Of a stretch of DNA of 48,877 nucleotides, positions 24,621-33,706 are shown piece after piece. This stretch comes from JBFEYJ01 sp041563315 (GTDB lineage: Bacteria; Pseudomonadota; Gammaproteobacteria; Thiohalomonadales; Thiohalomonadaceae), in contig JBFFNE010000016.1 of assembly GCA_041563315.1 (NCBI GenBank), positions 1 through 48,877 of the forward strand, in the 5' to 3' direction. The stretch's first letter is position 1. Every line of letters begins with the position of its first letter. The translations under genes and the position numbers were made by a program. Below the pieces are notes generated by a model that saw only the letters and a program-made list of their open reading frames with translations, was not told where the DNA came from and ran no database searches.

Positions 24621-25732
24621 TGGAATTACCACAAATCGATGATTTTCGCCGCCTGTTTGTGGAAAATGTCCCACTACTTGATGTGCGTGCCCCTGTAGAG
24701 TTTGGCCAGGGCACCTTTCCGCACAGCGAAAACCACCCGCTGATCGACAATAATGAGCGCGAGGAGATCGGTATCCTCTACAAGGAGCTGGGTCAGGATG
24801 CCGCGATCGACCATGGCCACGAGCTGGTGAAAGGCGAGAAAAAGGCCGCCCGCATCGCCGAGTGGAAGGCCTTTGCCGAACAGCATCCCAACGGCGTGCT
24901 CTACTGTTTTCGCGGCGGCATGCGCTCGAAAATCAGCCAGCAGTGGCTATTTGACGAGACTGGCATCCTCTATCCGCGGGTCAAGGGCGGCTACAAGGCG
25001 CTGCGCCGCTTCCTTATCGACGAGCTGGAGGCAGCGGCGTGCGAGGTCAACGCTATCGTCCTTGGCGGACGCACCGGCGTAGGCAAGACGGTATTACTGC
25101 AACAACTTACGCCGATGGTGGATCTTGAGAAATTGGCCTGGCACCGCGGCTCCGCCTTTGGCCCCCACGCCACACCGCAACCACGGCAGATCAGTTTTGA
25201 AAATGCCCTCTCTATCGAACTGCTGAAGATTCGCGCCAATGGCAATCCACCCTTTGTGGTAGAAGACGAGCACCGCAACGTCGGTTCCTGTTTCATCCCC
25301 GACGCCATTCGCGAACGCTTCCGCGACTCACCGCTGGTGATCCTTGAAGCCAGCCTGGAGGAACGTGTTGCCATCACCCATCAGGAATACATCAATGAGG
25401 CGCTGGCCGAACATCTGGTACTTTATGGCGAGGAGCAGGGATTCGCGCAGTGGGCTGCCTACCTGCTCGGCAGTATGGACAAGATAAAAAAGCGCCTGGG
25501 TGGGGTGCGCCACGCGGAACTGCGGAAGATGCTGGAGGCGGCCATCGAGGTGCACCGTCGCACTGGCGAGACCGAACAACATAACACCTGGATCGGTGAG
25601 CTTCTTGGCGGTTACTACGACCCGATGTATGACTATCAGATCCAACAGAACGAAAAGCAGATCGCCTTCACCGGCGACAGGGAGTCGGTGATTTCCTGGC
25701 TCGGCGAGCACGGGATCCACTATCGGGGCTGA
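24620..25732 (+). CDS. mnmH: tRNA 2-selenouridine synthase MnmH (SelU)
   Basis: MnmH converts 2-thiouridine at the wobble position of tRNAs for Lys, Glu and Gln into geranylated and then 2-selenouridine, using selenophosphate from SelD. The 370-residue protein has an N-terminal rhodanese domain with the reactive Cys96 in YCFRGGMRS and a C-terminal P-loop domain (GGRTGVGKT, 149-157). WHRGSAFG and VVEDEHRNVG motifs typical of the family are present. The ATG overlaps the selD stop by one base, forming a two-gene selenium operon. No terminator follows; a REP element and a GGGGTTCA array come after the stop codon. Confidence 0.95.
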   Translation: MELPQIDDFRRLFVENVPLLDVRAPVEFGQGTFPHSENHPLIDNNEREEIGILYKELGQDAAIDHGHELVKGEKKAARIAEWKAFAEQHPNGVLYCFRGGMRSKISQQWLFDETGILYPRVKGGYKALRRFLIDELEAAACEVNAIVLGGRTGVGKTVLLQQLTPMVDLEKLAWHRGSAFGPHATPQPRQISFENALSIELLKIRANGNPPFVVEDEHRNVGSCFIPDAIRERFRDSPLVILEASLEERVAITHQEYINEALAEHLVLYGEEQGFAQWAAYLLGSMDKIKKRLGGVRHAELRKMLEAAIEVHRRTGETEQHNTWIGELLGGYYDPMYDYQIQQNEKQIAFTGDRESVISWLGEHGIHYRG

Positions 25733-25734
25733 GC

Positions 25735-25760
25735 TGTAGGAGCGGCGTCTCGCCGCGACC
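25735..25760. repeat. REP-type element after mnmH
   Basis: TGTAGGAGCGGCG followed by TCTCGCCGCGACC forms a hairpin with GCGGCG and CGCCGC arms. It shares the GTAGGAGCGGC core with the inverted pair at 47750-47818 and starts two bases after the mnmH stop codon. Confidence 0.65.
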
Positions 25761-25793
25761 AAATGGAGCCAGAAGGCATAATCTCAGCATCAA

Positions 25794-25839
25794 GGTTCAG
25801 GGGTTCAGGGGTTCAGGGGTTCAGGGGTTCAGGGGTTCA
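25794..25839. repeat. Tandem array of the octamer GGGGTTCA
   Basis: Five perfect consecutive copies (25800-25839) follow a partial GGTTCA (25794-25799). The array lies in the convergent spacer between mnmH and the Bax-like gene. Such short arrays change copy number readily by replication slippage. Confidence 0.9.
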
Positions 25840-25861
25840 AAGATTCTGATGCATAAAGGCT

Positions 25862-25884
25862 GGCTTAGGCGATCGCCGTAAGCC
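25862..25884. repeat. Palindrome with GGCTTA/TAAGCC arms
   Basis: A near-perfect 23-base palindrome with outer arms GGCTTA and TAAGCC and centre GCGATCGC. A related GGCTTAGGCC hairpin lies at 37504-37537. Neither is followed by a T-run. Confidence 0.55.
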
Positions 25885-25917
25885 GAATGCAACACAGATC
25901 TGGGCGCTGCCGTCAGG

Positions 25918-26913
25918 TTACGCTTCGCTAATCCGACCTACCCATTGTTGACGTTCAAGGTTCGAACCTTTCAGCTTTTTATCTTTTACTGCCACTACCA
26001 TCGGTGAACGTGGCGTCAGTAGCACAGACTCCAGGGTATCGAGTCCGTTACTGCGGATCAGCGCCTGAATTGCGGCCACGTAAACCTCTCCCCGCTCCGA
26101 GTAACGCACAAGCCCGTTTGCCAACAACAGAGGATCCAGCGCACGTCCTTCACGGCGCATGCCGCTACGTAACTTGCGCAACGAAGTATAGGCATGGCCG
26201 CGGTTGATGGTGTTCATATAGGAACGAACCGAATCGTAAGGCATCGCAAACCGGCGCACATAATGGCGTCCCCCCGGTGCCCGCCGCAACGGCACAATCC
26301 CCTCGGCGGCATTATAGGTCCATTCGCCGAACAGATTATTCGCCTCGCGGCTGAAGCGCGAGGTGCCCCAGCCGCTTTCATTGGCCGCCTGCGCCAGGAC
26401 CAACCCAACCGGCAGCTCGTCGATCCGCTCGTGCAATTGCGCTATAAGCACCGGAGACTCATCCGCTACGGCCTCCAGACCATACTCCCGGGCCAGCCGC
26501 TGCAAGCGATCATGAACCGGTTTGCTGTGCTGCCCGTGATGGGCCATCACCCCTTCCAGCCAGAGACGCTCCTGTCTCAGTCTCCGGTTTTCTGCCAACA
26601 CCAACGGTAATAGTGCGCGCAGAAACAGCACTTTTCTTCTAGCGGCCTCAAGCACGACTAAATCCACAGGAAAATGCGTGATCGCCAACGCCGGCACTGG
26701 CTGCTTCGGTGGCCACGAATAATCACTACGCTCGAAAACAGCCTCAAGTGACTGCGCCGATTCAACCGTCACAGAGTACATCATGGGCACGCTGTGACCG
26801 CTTGGGATCATCAAAGCCAGTAACAGAGCGAGCAAGGCGGGTGACAGGGCGGCAATAGCAAAGGGCAACAGGCGTTGCCAATCACCGGATAGCGAGGGAC
26901 AAGTAAATTTCAT
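25918..26913 (-). CDS. Bax-like glucosaminidase family protein
   Basis: Starting at MKFTCPSLSGDW the protein has 331 residues. An N-terminal hydrophobic segment (LLPFAIAALSPALLALLLALMI) is a signal anchor that would place the rest in the periplasm. The C-terminal half carries the peptidoglycan N-acetylglucosaminidase domain of the Bax type (PF01832-like): LPVGLVLAQAANESGWGTSRFSREANNLFGEW with the catalytic glutamate in NESGWG, then YDSVRSYMNTINRGHAY and LVRYSERGEVYVAAIQALI. It should trim cell-wall glycan. An ATG 13 codons upstream exists, but neither start has a good ribosome-binding site. It is 48 bases downstream of the IMPase-family gene on the same strand, so they may be cotranscribed. 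Confidence 0.87.
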   Translation of the reverse strand: MKFTCPSLSGDWQRLLPFAIAALSPALLALLLALMIPSGHSVPMMYSVTVESAQSLEAVFERSDYSWPPKQPVPALAITHFPVDLVVLEAARRKVLFLRALLPLVLAENRRLRQERLWLEGVMAHHGQHSKPVHDRLQRLAREYGLEAVADESPVLIAQLHERIDELPVGLVLAQAANESGWGTSRFSREANNLFGEWTYNAAEGIVPLRRAPGGRHYVRRFAMPYDSVRSYMNTINRGHAYTSLRKLRSGMRREGRALDPLLLANGLVRYSERGEVYVAAIQALIRSNGLDTLESVLLTPRSPMVVAVKDKKLKGSNLERQQWVGRISEA

Positions 26914-26961
26914 GGCAGGCGCATTATGCGTAAGCCGAAACGCGCGGCGCAAGCGAGCTAA

Positions 26962-27750
26962 TTATCCTGTCAGCCAGTCGAACCACTGGTCATACAGCTC
27001 TCGCCCTGCCGCCGCTACCACCGAGCGGGGCCGCAGAGCAGGCCGTAACACCCGTTCTCCCTCCAGGCTCGATGAGAAGCCGCCAGCTTCAGCCAGGATC
27101 AACTGTCCGGCGGCGTAATCCCACAACTTCTGCCCGCCGTGAAGGTACAGATGACAACGGCCAGCAGCCATCATGCACCAATCGAGCGCGCCAGAACCGA
27201 AGCTGCGCTGTGAGGCGTAGGGTGGAGCACTAGCTAGCCTGGCGGCCAGCCCAGGTTCGAGGCGCTTGAAGTCAACCAACCCCATGGTGCGTGCCAATGA
27301 CGGCAAGTGAGCCGGTACCAGCAAGGGCTCTCCGTTGAGCATCGCACCACGGCCCCGCTCGGCGGAGAAGCACTCATCGCGCAGCGGATCGTAGATCAGG
27401 GCTAACTCCACCTCCCCCTGTCGCAACAGGGCCAAGGAGACGCAAAAATAGGGGATGCCAGCGGCGAAATTGCTGGTGCCATCCAGCGGGTCGAGCAGCC
27501 AGAGTCCCTCGGGGGATTCGCTTAGTAGCGCCTGTTGCTCAGCCGCACTCATCTCCTCGCCCAGCAGCGGGATCGACGGCCCATTTTCCAGCAACGCATT
27601 TTGAAGCCGATGCTGCATCGCGGTATCGGCCTCGGTAACGATACTGCCATCGGCCTTAAACGATCGTTCGACCTGAGCGAATCGTGGTAGCAACTCCTCG
27701 CCTGCAGCGGTGATCAGAATGCTCTGCAGTTTTTCAATCGATAGATTCAT
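26962..27750 (-). CDS. Inositol monophosphatase family protein
   Basis: A 262-residue member of the lithium-sensitive, Mg-dependent phosphatase family (IMPase, CysQ, FBPase types). The metal-binding motifs are clear: LLGEE, LDPLDGTSNFAAG and LWDYAAGQLILAEAGG. Substrate within the family (inositol monophosphate, 3'-phosphoadenosine 5'-phosphate or sugar phosphates) cannot be fixed from sequence. In a sulfur-oxidising bacterium a CysQ-like role is possible but would be guessing. Cytoplasmic, no signal peptide. Confidence 0.85.
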   Translation of the reverse strand: MNLSIEKLQSILITAAGEELLPRFAQVERSFKADGSIVTEADTAMQHRLQNALLENGPSIPLLGEEMSAAEQQALLSESPEGLWLLDPLDGTSNFAAGIPYFCVSLALLRQGEVELALIYDPLRDECFSAERGRGAMLNGEPLLVPAHLPSLARTMGLVDFKRLEPGLAARLASAPPYASQRSFGSGALDWCMMAAGRCHLYLHGGQKLWDYAAGQLILAEAGGFSSSLEGERVLRPALRPRSVVAAAGRELYDQWFDWLTG

Positions 27751-27918
27751 GGGGAATTTTTTTATCTACAGCACATTGAGAATAGCAGGCCTGGCCAGGC
27801 AAGAAAGACATAACCCGATAACGGCTGAGGACACGGAAGTACTCTAATTATTTTTACCGGCGGCTCAATGGCAAGGATATTATGACGCCTTGCCCTGGCG
27901 AACCCGTTAAGCCGAAAA

Positions 27919-28728
27919 TCAGTAACCCCACATCCCTGAGAGTAGTGTTTCCAATCCTGAGTACTCTGCCCTCTGCGTGGGCTCGAAACTGGCAATACCG
28001 GCAGCTGCCAGCATCGCCTTTCCTTCATCGCTCGAGCCCGCCTCGATAAGTGCCCTTGCCACGTTTTGCTGCACCTCGACAGGCACCCTCGATGAGGCTG
28101 TCATGGTCATATTAGGCAACTGCCTGGATGAGCTAATCACCGTCGCCTCCGGATAATACTGCAAAATAGGCGTAGGGACATAGGCGGCATCGGCCCTTTC
28201 GCTTCGCACCGCCTCCAGCGCATCCATCGCGTTCTTCACCTCCACCATAGCCGGCTGGCGTGCCGGATGATGAAACAGGTTGTGGGCCAGCAAGCCACCA
28301 AGATTGGGCGATGCTAATACCGCCACCTTGCGGTTCACCAGCTCCTCAGGATCGAGGATGAGATCATCCGGCCGGGAAATGAGCGTAAAACTGAGCACTC
28401 CGCTCACCTTGGCCAACAGCCGATGGTCCATTTTTTCGCTACGGTAGGCCGCCAGATGGGCACCATCGAAAACAAAATCGTAGGTATCCGGCTTGCGCAT
28501 CTGGTTCCAGTAACCGATGAAATTGCGTGCGGGCATCAGCTCAAGATCAATACCTGCCTTTTGAGACAGGTAATCGGCCAGTGGTTGATAGTTTTTTAGC
28601 GTATCCTCATAGTCCAGCACCGGGGCGATACCGAGGCGGTATTTTTCTGCGCCGTGTGTAACCAGAGGAATTGACAGACAAACAGACAGGCATGCAACGC
28701 CCGCCCGATACAGGATCGTGGTATTCAT
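27919..28728 (-). CDS. PhnD-like periplasmic substrate-binding protein
   Basis: A 269-residue exported protein with a signal peptide (LYRAGVACLSVCLSIPLVTHGA) and the phosphate/phosphonate-binding-like fold: YRLGIAPVLDYEDTLKNYQPLADYLSQKAG at the start, YDFVFDGAHLAAYRSEK, LISRPDDLILDPEELVNRKVAVLASPN and AVRSERADAAYVPTPIL. No ABC permease or ATPase gene is adjacent, so it is an orphan binding protein; orphans of this type often act as sensors or in oxyanion handling. The start MNTTILYRAG is preceded by GGGGAAG. The ligand is unknown. Confidence 0.83.
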   Translation of the reverse strand: MNTTILYRAGVACLSVCLSIPLVTHGAEKYRLGIAPVLDYEDTLKNYQPLADYLSQKAGIDLELMPARNFIGYWNQMRKPDTYDFVFDGAHLAAYRSEKMDHRLLAKVSGVLSFTLISRPDDLILDPEELVNRKVAVLASPNLGGLLAHNLFHHPARQPAMVEVKNAMDALEAVRSERADAAYVPTPILQYYPEATVISSSRQLPNMTMTASSRVPVEVQQNVARALIEAGSSDEGKAMLAAAGIASFEPTQRAEYSGLETLLSGMWGY

Positions 28729-28853
28729 GGCTTCCCCCATTTTTACTTCCGGTTTGTTCAACTGACTCTCCCGCCAGTTGATTATTTTTATTCCCTTAGG
28801 AACATTCCGTGTATTGTTATTATGTCACTACGCCATGAGAGTGTATCGCCATA

Positions 28854-28887
28854 AATGTCAGTGAACTGTAAAATTTTCGCTGACATT
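28854..28887. promoter_or_regulatory. Inverted repeat upstream of the PhnD-like gene
   Basis: AATGTCAG (28854-28861) and CTGACATT (28880-28887) are perfect 8-bp inverted arms separated by 18 bases in an AT-rich stretch between purL and the PhnD-like gene. It might be a regulator-binding site or the hairpin at the end of neither gene in particular. Confidence 0.35.
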
Positions 28888-28934
28888 CATGCCAATTTAA
28901 CCACTTTTTCCTGCAGATTAAGAAACGTTGTTGT

Positions 28935-31900
28935 TTATCCCAGCCATACCCTGGCATTGCGGAACATGCGCATCCACGGACCATCCTCGCCCCACTCTTC
29001 CGGGTGCCAGGAGTGCTGGACTGCGCGGAATACCCGCTCTGGATGCGGCATCATGATGGTGAAGCGGCCATCACTGCTGGCAAGACCGGTGATGCCGAGC
29101 GGTGAGCCGTTAGGATTGGCCGGGTAGAGCTCGGTGGGATCGCCGTAGTTGTCCACGTAGCGCAACGCCACCTGCTGCTTGCGCAGCACCTCCTCCGGGG
29201 TATGGCCAGCACGGAATTCGGCGCGACCCTCGCCGTGTGCCACGGCGATGGGCAAGCGTGATCCCTCCATCCCCTGCAGAAACAACGAGGGCGACTTCAT
29301 TACCTCGACCATTGCCACGCGCGCCTCGAACTGCTCGGATATATTGCGCACGAAGTGCGGCCAGGCCTCGGTGCCGGGGATCAGCTCGCGCAGGTTGGAC
29401 ATCATCTGGCAGCCGTTACAGACACCGAGACCGAAGCTATCCTCACGCCCGAAAAAGGCCCCGAACTCATCACGGGCACGGGGGTTGAACAGGATCGATT
29501 TGGCCCAGCCCTCGCCGGCGCCGAGCACGTCACCGTAGGAGAAGCCCCCGCAGGCGACCAGGCCGTTGAATTCACTGAGGGAGATCCGGCCGCTGATGAG
29601 GTCGCTCATATGCACATCGACTGCATTGAAGCCGGCGCGGTCGAAGGCGGCGGCCATTTCAATCTGGCCGTTCACCCCCTGCTCGCGCAACACCGCCATG
29701 CGCGGACGGGCGCCGCTAGCGATATACGGTGCGGCCACATCTTCATCGAGGTCAAAAGAAAGCTCCGCGTGCAATCCCGGGTCGGCAACGTCGAGCAAAC
29801 GCTCATACTCCTCGCGGGCACACTCGGGATTGTCACGCAGTGACTGCATGCGGAAAGTGGTCTCGGACCAGGCGCGCTGCAGATCGATGCGGGACTCCTC
29901 CAGCAGGACTTGGCCATCGTAACGGATCAGGAGCCGGTCATCGTCACTGAGTTCTCCAATAACAAAAGCATGACTGCCCAACTCGGCCTCGCGCAGGGCG
30001 GAGAGCACCTCTTCGGTGTCCTGATGGCGCACCTGAATCACCGCACCGAGCTCCTCGCTGAACAGTGCGGCCACCGGGTCATCACCCAGCTCATCGATAT
30101 TGAGTGTGACGCCGGTGTGTCCGGCGAAGGCCATCTCCACCACCGTTGTAAACAATCCACCGTCGGAACGATCATGGTAGGCGATGAGTTTGCCTTCCTG
30201 ACTCAACTCCTGAATGAGGGCGAAGAACTGCTTGATCGCCTGTGCATCGTCCAGGTCCGGGGCGTGGTGCCCCACCTGCTTGTAGACCTGCGCCAGACAG
30301 GAGCCGCCTAGGCGGTTACGTCCCTTGCCCAGATCAATGAGAATGAGATCGGTATCGCCAAGGTCGCTGCGCAGCTCAGGAGTCAAAGTCTTGCGCACAT
30401 CAAGCACCGGGGCAAAGGCCGTGGTGATCAGTGACAACGGTGCGGTGACCGATTTTTCCTCGCCCCCCTCCTGCCACACACTTTTCATCGACATGGAATC
30501 CTTGCCGACGGGAATGGCGATACCCAACGCCGGACATAATTCCATGCCCACCGCATTGACCGCTTCAAAGAGGCCGGCGTCCTCACCCGGGTGGCCGGCT
30601 GGAGCCATCCAGTTGGCGGAAAGAACAATGCAGGAGATATCATCAATACGTGCAGCAACGATATTGGTCAATGCCTCCCCCACTGCCATGCGCGCGCTGG
30701 CTGCATGGTCGATCAATGCCAACGGAGTGCGCTCCCCCATCGCCATGGCTTCACCGACGTAGCTGTCATAACTGGCGGCCGTGACAGCGCAATCAGCCAC
30801 CGGCACCTGCCACGGGCCGACCATCTGGTCACGGTTAACCAGACCGGTCACAGTGCGGTCACCTATAGTGATGAGAAAGGTCTTGTCGGCAATGGTCGGC
30901 AGGCGCAACAGGCGATAGGCTGCCTCACGTACGGAGATTGCCGAGGTGTCGAAATCGGGCTTGTGGAATGGCTTGTGCTGTACCTCGCGCAGCATCTTCG
31001 GCGGCTTGCCCAGCAGCACCTCCAACGGCATGTCAATAGGGCTGTTATCAAAATGGCCATCCCCGAGCACCAGTTGCTGCTCGGCGGTCGCCTCACCAAT
31101 CACCGCATAGGGGGCACGCTCTCGCTCGCAGATAGCGGCAAAGCGCTCCATGTCCTCAGGATTGATGGCAAGCACATATCGCTCCTGCGCTTCGTTGCAC
31201 CAGATCTCCATCGGTGACATGCCCGGCTCGTCATTAGGGATAGCACGCAGCTCGAAGCGGGCGCCACGACCCGCATCATTGACTAACTCCGGCATGGCAT
31301 TGGACAAACCACCGGCGCCAACATCATGGATGGAGACGATGGGATTGGCATCACCCAACTGCCAGCAACGGTCGATTACCTCCTGGCAACGACGCTCGAT
31401 CTCCGGATTGCCACGCTGCACCGAGGCAAAATCGAGGCTCTCGGCCGACTCGCCGCTGGTCATCGAGGAGGCGGCGCCGCCGCCAAGGCCGATCAACATC
31501 GCCGGTCCACCGAGCACCACCAGCTGAGCGCCCGGGGGTATGATCTTCTTCTCCACATGCTCAACCCGGATGTTGCCGAGCCCACCGGCGAGCATGATCG
31601 GCTTGTGATAGCCGCGAACCTCTTCCCCCGTAGGCCCCGCCACCTTCTCCTCGAAAGTACGGAAGTAGCCATTGATCGCCGGGCGGCCGAATTCATTATT
31701 GAAGGCGGCAGCGCCAAGCGGGCCGTCGGTCATGATCTCCAGCGCAGAGACGATCCGTCCCGGCTTGCCATGATCGCTCTCCCACGGCTGCTCGAAACCG
31801 GGAATGCGCAGATTGGAGACAGAAAATCCGCTCAGGCCCGCCTTGGGCTTGGAACCGCGACCGGTGGCACCCTCATCGCGTATCTCGCCGCCAGAGCCAG

Positions 31901-32831
31901 TGGCGGCACCGGGGAAAGGGGAGATAGCAGTGGGGTGATTGTGAGTCTCCACCTTCATCAGGATCGCCATCGACTCCTTGTGGTAGCCATATTCTCCCGT
32001 GCCAGGAACAGGGAAGAAGCGGCCGGCCTCGTAGCCCTCGATCACTGCGGAGTTGTCCTTGTAGGCGGAAAGGGTCTTGCCTGGGTTCTTCTGGTGAGTG
32101 TTGCGGATCATGGCGAACAGGGATTTGTCCTGCGCCTGACCATCAATGATCCAGTCAGCGTTGAAGATCTTGTGGCGGCAGTGCTCGGAATTGGCCTGGG
32201 CGAACATCATCAGCTCGGCATCCGAGGGGTTGCGACCGAGGGCGGTGAAATTTTCTACCAGGTAATCGATCTCGTCAGCGGCCAGCGCCAAGCCCCACTC
32301 ACCATTGGCCCTCTCCAGTTCCGCCTTGCCGCCACCGAGAATGTTCACCTGGCGCATCGGTGCCGGTTCCTGGGTGCGAAAGAGTCCCTCAGCCTCCTCG
32401 GTACTTTCCAGCACCTGTTCAATCATGCGGTCATGCAGCAACGAGGCGATCTGCTTGAGCTCATGATCGGTCAGCGCGCCGTCAGCACGGGTGAGGTAAT
32501 AGGCGATGCCACGTTCGAGGCGTCGCACTGCGTCCAGGCCACAGTTATGGGCGATATCGGTGGCCTTGGAGGCCCACGGCGAGATCGTGCCGATACGCGG
32601 TATCACCAGCAACAACTGACCCTTCGGCTCCTCGCTGACGGCGCTCGGTCCGTAGCTGAGCAGACGTGCCAAGGTCTCCTTTTCCGACTCATTGAGATGG
32701 CGTTCCACATCAGCGAAGTGGACATATTCGCCATAGAGGTGACCGATATCCGGTACGCACTCACGCAGCGCGCTCATCAGTTTATCCAGACGGAACGGAG
32801 ACAGGGCCGGGCTTCCACGCAGGATCAGCAT
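28935..32831 (-). CDS. purL: Phosphoribosylformylglycinamidine synthase PurL
   Basis: The 1298-residue single-chain PurL makes formylglycinamidine ribonucleotide in purine synthesis from FGAR, ATP and glutamine (E. coli 1295 residues). Order: N-terminal PurS-like domain, linker with SDAELMMFAQANSEHCRHKIFNADW, two FGAM synthase halves with KVETHNHPTAISPFPGAATGSGGEIRDEGA and PVGKDSMSMK, and a C-terminal glutaminase domain with nucleophile Cys in GVCNGCQMM and the His/Glu pair in MMPHPERVFR (joined here only as short motifs). The frame is intact over its whole length. An open frame of 507 codons on the opposite strand (31326-32849) is a codon-bias shadow. The gene stands alone. Confidence 0.97.
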   Translation of the reverse strand: MLILRGSPALSPFRLDKLMSALRECVPDIGHLYGEYVHFADVERHLNESEKETLARLLSYGPSAVSEEPKGQLLLVIPRIGTISPWASKATDIAHNCGLDAVRRLERGIAYYLTRADGALTDHELKQIASLLHDRMIEQVLESTEEAEGLFRTQEPAPMRQVNILGGGKAELERANGEWGLALAADEIDYLVENFTALGRNPSDAELMMFAQANSEHCRHKIFNADWIIDGQAQDKSLFAMIRNTHQKNPGKTLSAYKDNSAVIEGYEAGRFFPVPGTGEYGYHKESMAILMKVETHNHPTAISPFPGAATGSGGEIRDEGATGRGSKPKAGLSGFSVSNLRIPGFEQPWESDHGKPGRIVSALEIMTDGPLGAAAFNNEFGRPAINGYFRTFEEKVAGPTGEEVRGYHKPIMLAGGLGNIRVEHVEKKIIPPGAQLVVLGGPAMLIGLGGGAASSMTSGESAESLDFASVQRGNPEIERRCQEVIDRCWQLGDANPIVSIHDVGAGGLSNAMPELVNDAGRGARFELRAIPNDEPGMSPMEIWCNEAQERYVLAINPEDMERFAAICERERAPYAVIGEATAEQQLVLGDGHFDNSPIDMPLEVLLGKPPKMLREVQHKPFHKPDFDTSAISVREAAYRLLRLPTIADKTFLITIGDRTVTGLVNRDQMVGPWQVPVADCAVTAASYDSYVGEAMAMGERTPLALIDHAASARMAVGEALTNIVAARIDDISCIVLSANWMAPAGHPGEDAGLFEAVNAVGMELCPALGIAIPVGKDSMSMKSVWQEGGEEKSVTAPLSLITTAFAPVLDVRKTLTPELRSDLGDTDLILIDLGKGRNRLGGSCLAQVYKQVGHHAPDLDDAQAIKQFFALIQELSQEGKLIAYHDRSDGGLFTTVVEMAFAGHTGVTLNIDELGDDPVAALFSEELGAVIQVRHQDTEEVLSALREAELGSHAFVIGELSDDDRLLIRYDGQVLLEESRIDLQRAWSETTFRMQSLRDNPECAREEYERLLDVADPGLHAELSFDLDEDVAAPYIASGARPRMAVLREQGVNGQIEMAAAFDRAGFNAVDVHMSDLISGRISLSEFNGLVACGGFSYGDVLGAGEGWAKSILFNPRARDEFGAFFGREDSFGLGVCNGCQMMSNLRELIPGTEAWPHFVRNISEQFEARVAMVEVMKSPSLFLQGMEGSRLPIAVAHGEGRAEFRAGHTPEEVLRKQQVALRYVDNYGDPTELYPANPNGSPLGITGLASSDGRFTIMMPHPERVFRAVQHSWHPEEWGEDGPWMRMFRNARVWLG

Positions 32832-33061
32832 GTCGGTAGAGCCTTATAGATTGGGTTGACAGAGATGCGGAATAATACTGGATGCGGCCGAGGACATAAA
32901 CAAGCAGAGTCGAGATACGAAGGAAAAGAGTTCGGAGAAGGTGCGTGTTCCGCTCAAAATCTTAATGAACGGTGCGCGAGACGCACTCCTGCCCTCGACT
33001 TTTTCCCTCGGCTCTTGCCCCTTTGCTATACTGCCCAGCGTCAAACAAGCAGCGAGTTCCC

Positions 33062-33505
33062 ATGACCCAGCAATCCCATCCTCTCCCCCACTGCGGCTTG
33101 CTACGCCGGTTAGCCGCTATTTTCTACGATGCCCTGCTTTTGGCGGCAGTTCTTTTTCTTGCTGCTCTGCCGGCCACACCGATATTGGGCGAAACCCCTT
33201 CATCGGCTGCGCTCCTGGCATTCCGCGTTTATCTACTGCTGATTATTTTCGCCTTCTTTGCCTGGTTCTGGTCCCACGGCGGCCAGACTCTCGGCATGCG
33301 CGCCTGGCGCATTCGCCTGCAAAATCGCAACCCGGGCCCGGTTAGCCTGTGGCAGCTGATGCTGCGCTTCATTGTCGCGACTTTCTCCTGGCTGGCCTTC
33401 GGCCTCGGCTTTCTCTGGTCTCTCATCGATAAAGAGCAACTCACCTGGCACGACCGCTATTCGATGACCGAGCTCGTGGTGCTGCCGAAGGAAAAGAAGA
33501 AATAG
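33062..33505 (+). CDS. RDD family membrane protein
   Basis: A 147-residue inner-membrane protein with the RDD domain: LLRRLAAIFYDALLLAAVLF (first helix with the Arg-Asp pair), YLLLIIFAFFAWFWSHGGQTLGMRAWRIRL (second helix and the conserved GGQTLGM), a third helix FIVATFSWLAFGLGFLWSL, and the closing motif TWHDRYSMTELVVLPK. RDD proteins may be transporters, some linked to Na+/H+ exchange, but most are unassigned. MTQQSHPLPHCG has a GCGAG ribosome-binding site; the longer open frame from 32972 lacks one. The last base of its stop codon is the first base of a heptamer array. Confidence 0.88.
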   Translation: MTQQSHPLPHCGLLRRLAAIFYDALLLAAVLFLAALPATPILGETPSSAALLAFRVYLLLIIFAFFAWFWSHGGQTLGMRAWRIRLQNRNPGPVSLWQLMLRFIVATFSWLAFGLGFLWSLIDKEQLTWHDRYSMTELVVLPKEKKK

Positions 33506-33601
33506 GCAGTTGGCAGTTGGCAGTTGGCAGTTGGCAGTTGGCAGTTGGCAGTTGGCAGTTGGCAGTTGGCAGTTGGCAGTTGGCAGTTGGCAGTTGGCAG
33601 T
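33505..33601. repeat. Tandem array of the heptamer GGCAGTT
   Basis: Thirteen perfect copies of GGCAGTT (33505-33595) and a partial fourteenth (33596-33601), beginning within the stop codon of the RDD gene. There are no spacers, so it is not a CRISPR array. Confidence 0.97.
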
Positions 33602-33637
33602 GATTGAACCGCTCGGGACAAGATTCGCAACAGTCTT

Positions 33638-33705
33638 TTACTGATTACTGATTACTGATTACTGATTACTGATTACTGATTACTGATTACTGATTACTGA
33701 TTACT
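33638..33705. repeat. Tandem array of the heptamer TTACTGA
   Basis: Nine perfect copies of TTACTGA (33638-33700) followed by TTACT (33701-33705), ending two bases before the lptG stop codon. It is 36 bases away from the GGCAGTT array with unrelated sequence. The unit differs by one base from the TAACTGA heptamer described in marine Beggiatoaceae. Confidence 0.97.
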
Positions 33706-33706
33706 C

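Noticed and set aside
25866..25878. HIP1-type highly iterated palindrome (GCGATCGC)
   Set aside because: Single occurrence within a larger palindrome; HIP1 is a cyanobacterial feature.
31326..32849. 507-codon open frame antisense to purL
   Set aside because: It lies wholly opposite a certain purL and arises from G/C-ending codons leaving few stops in the opposite frame; its translation has no recognisable domain.
33505..33705. CRISPR array
   Set aside because: The repeats are contiguous 7-base units without spacers and no cas genes are nearby.
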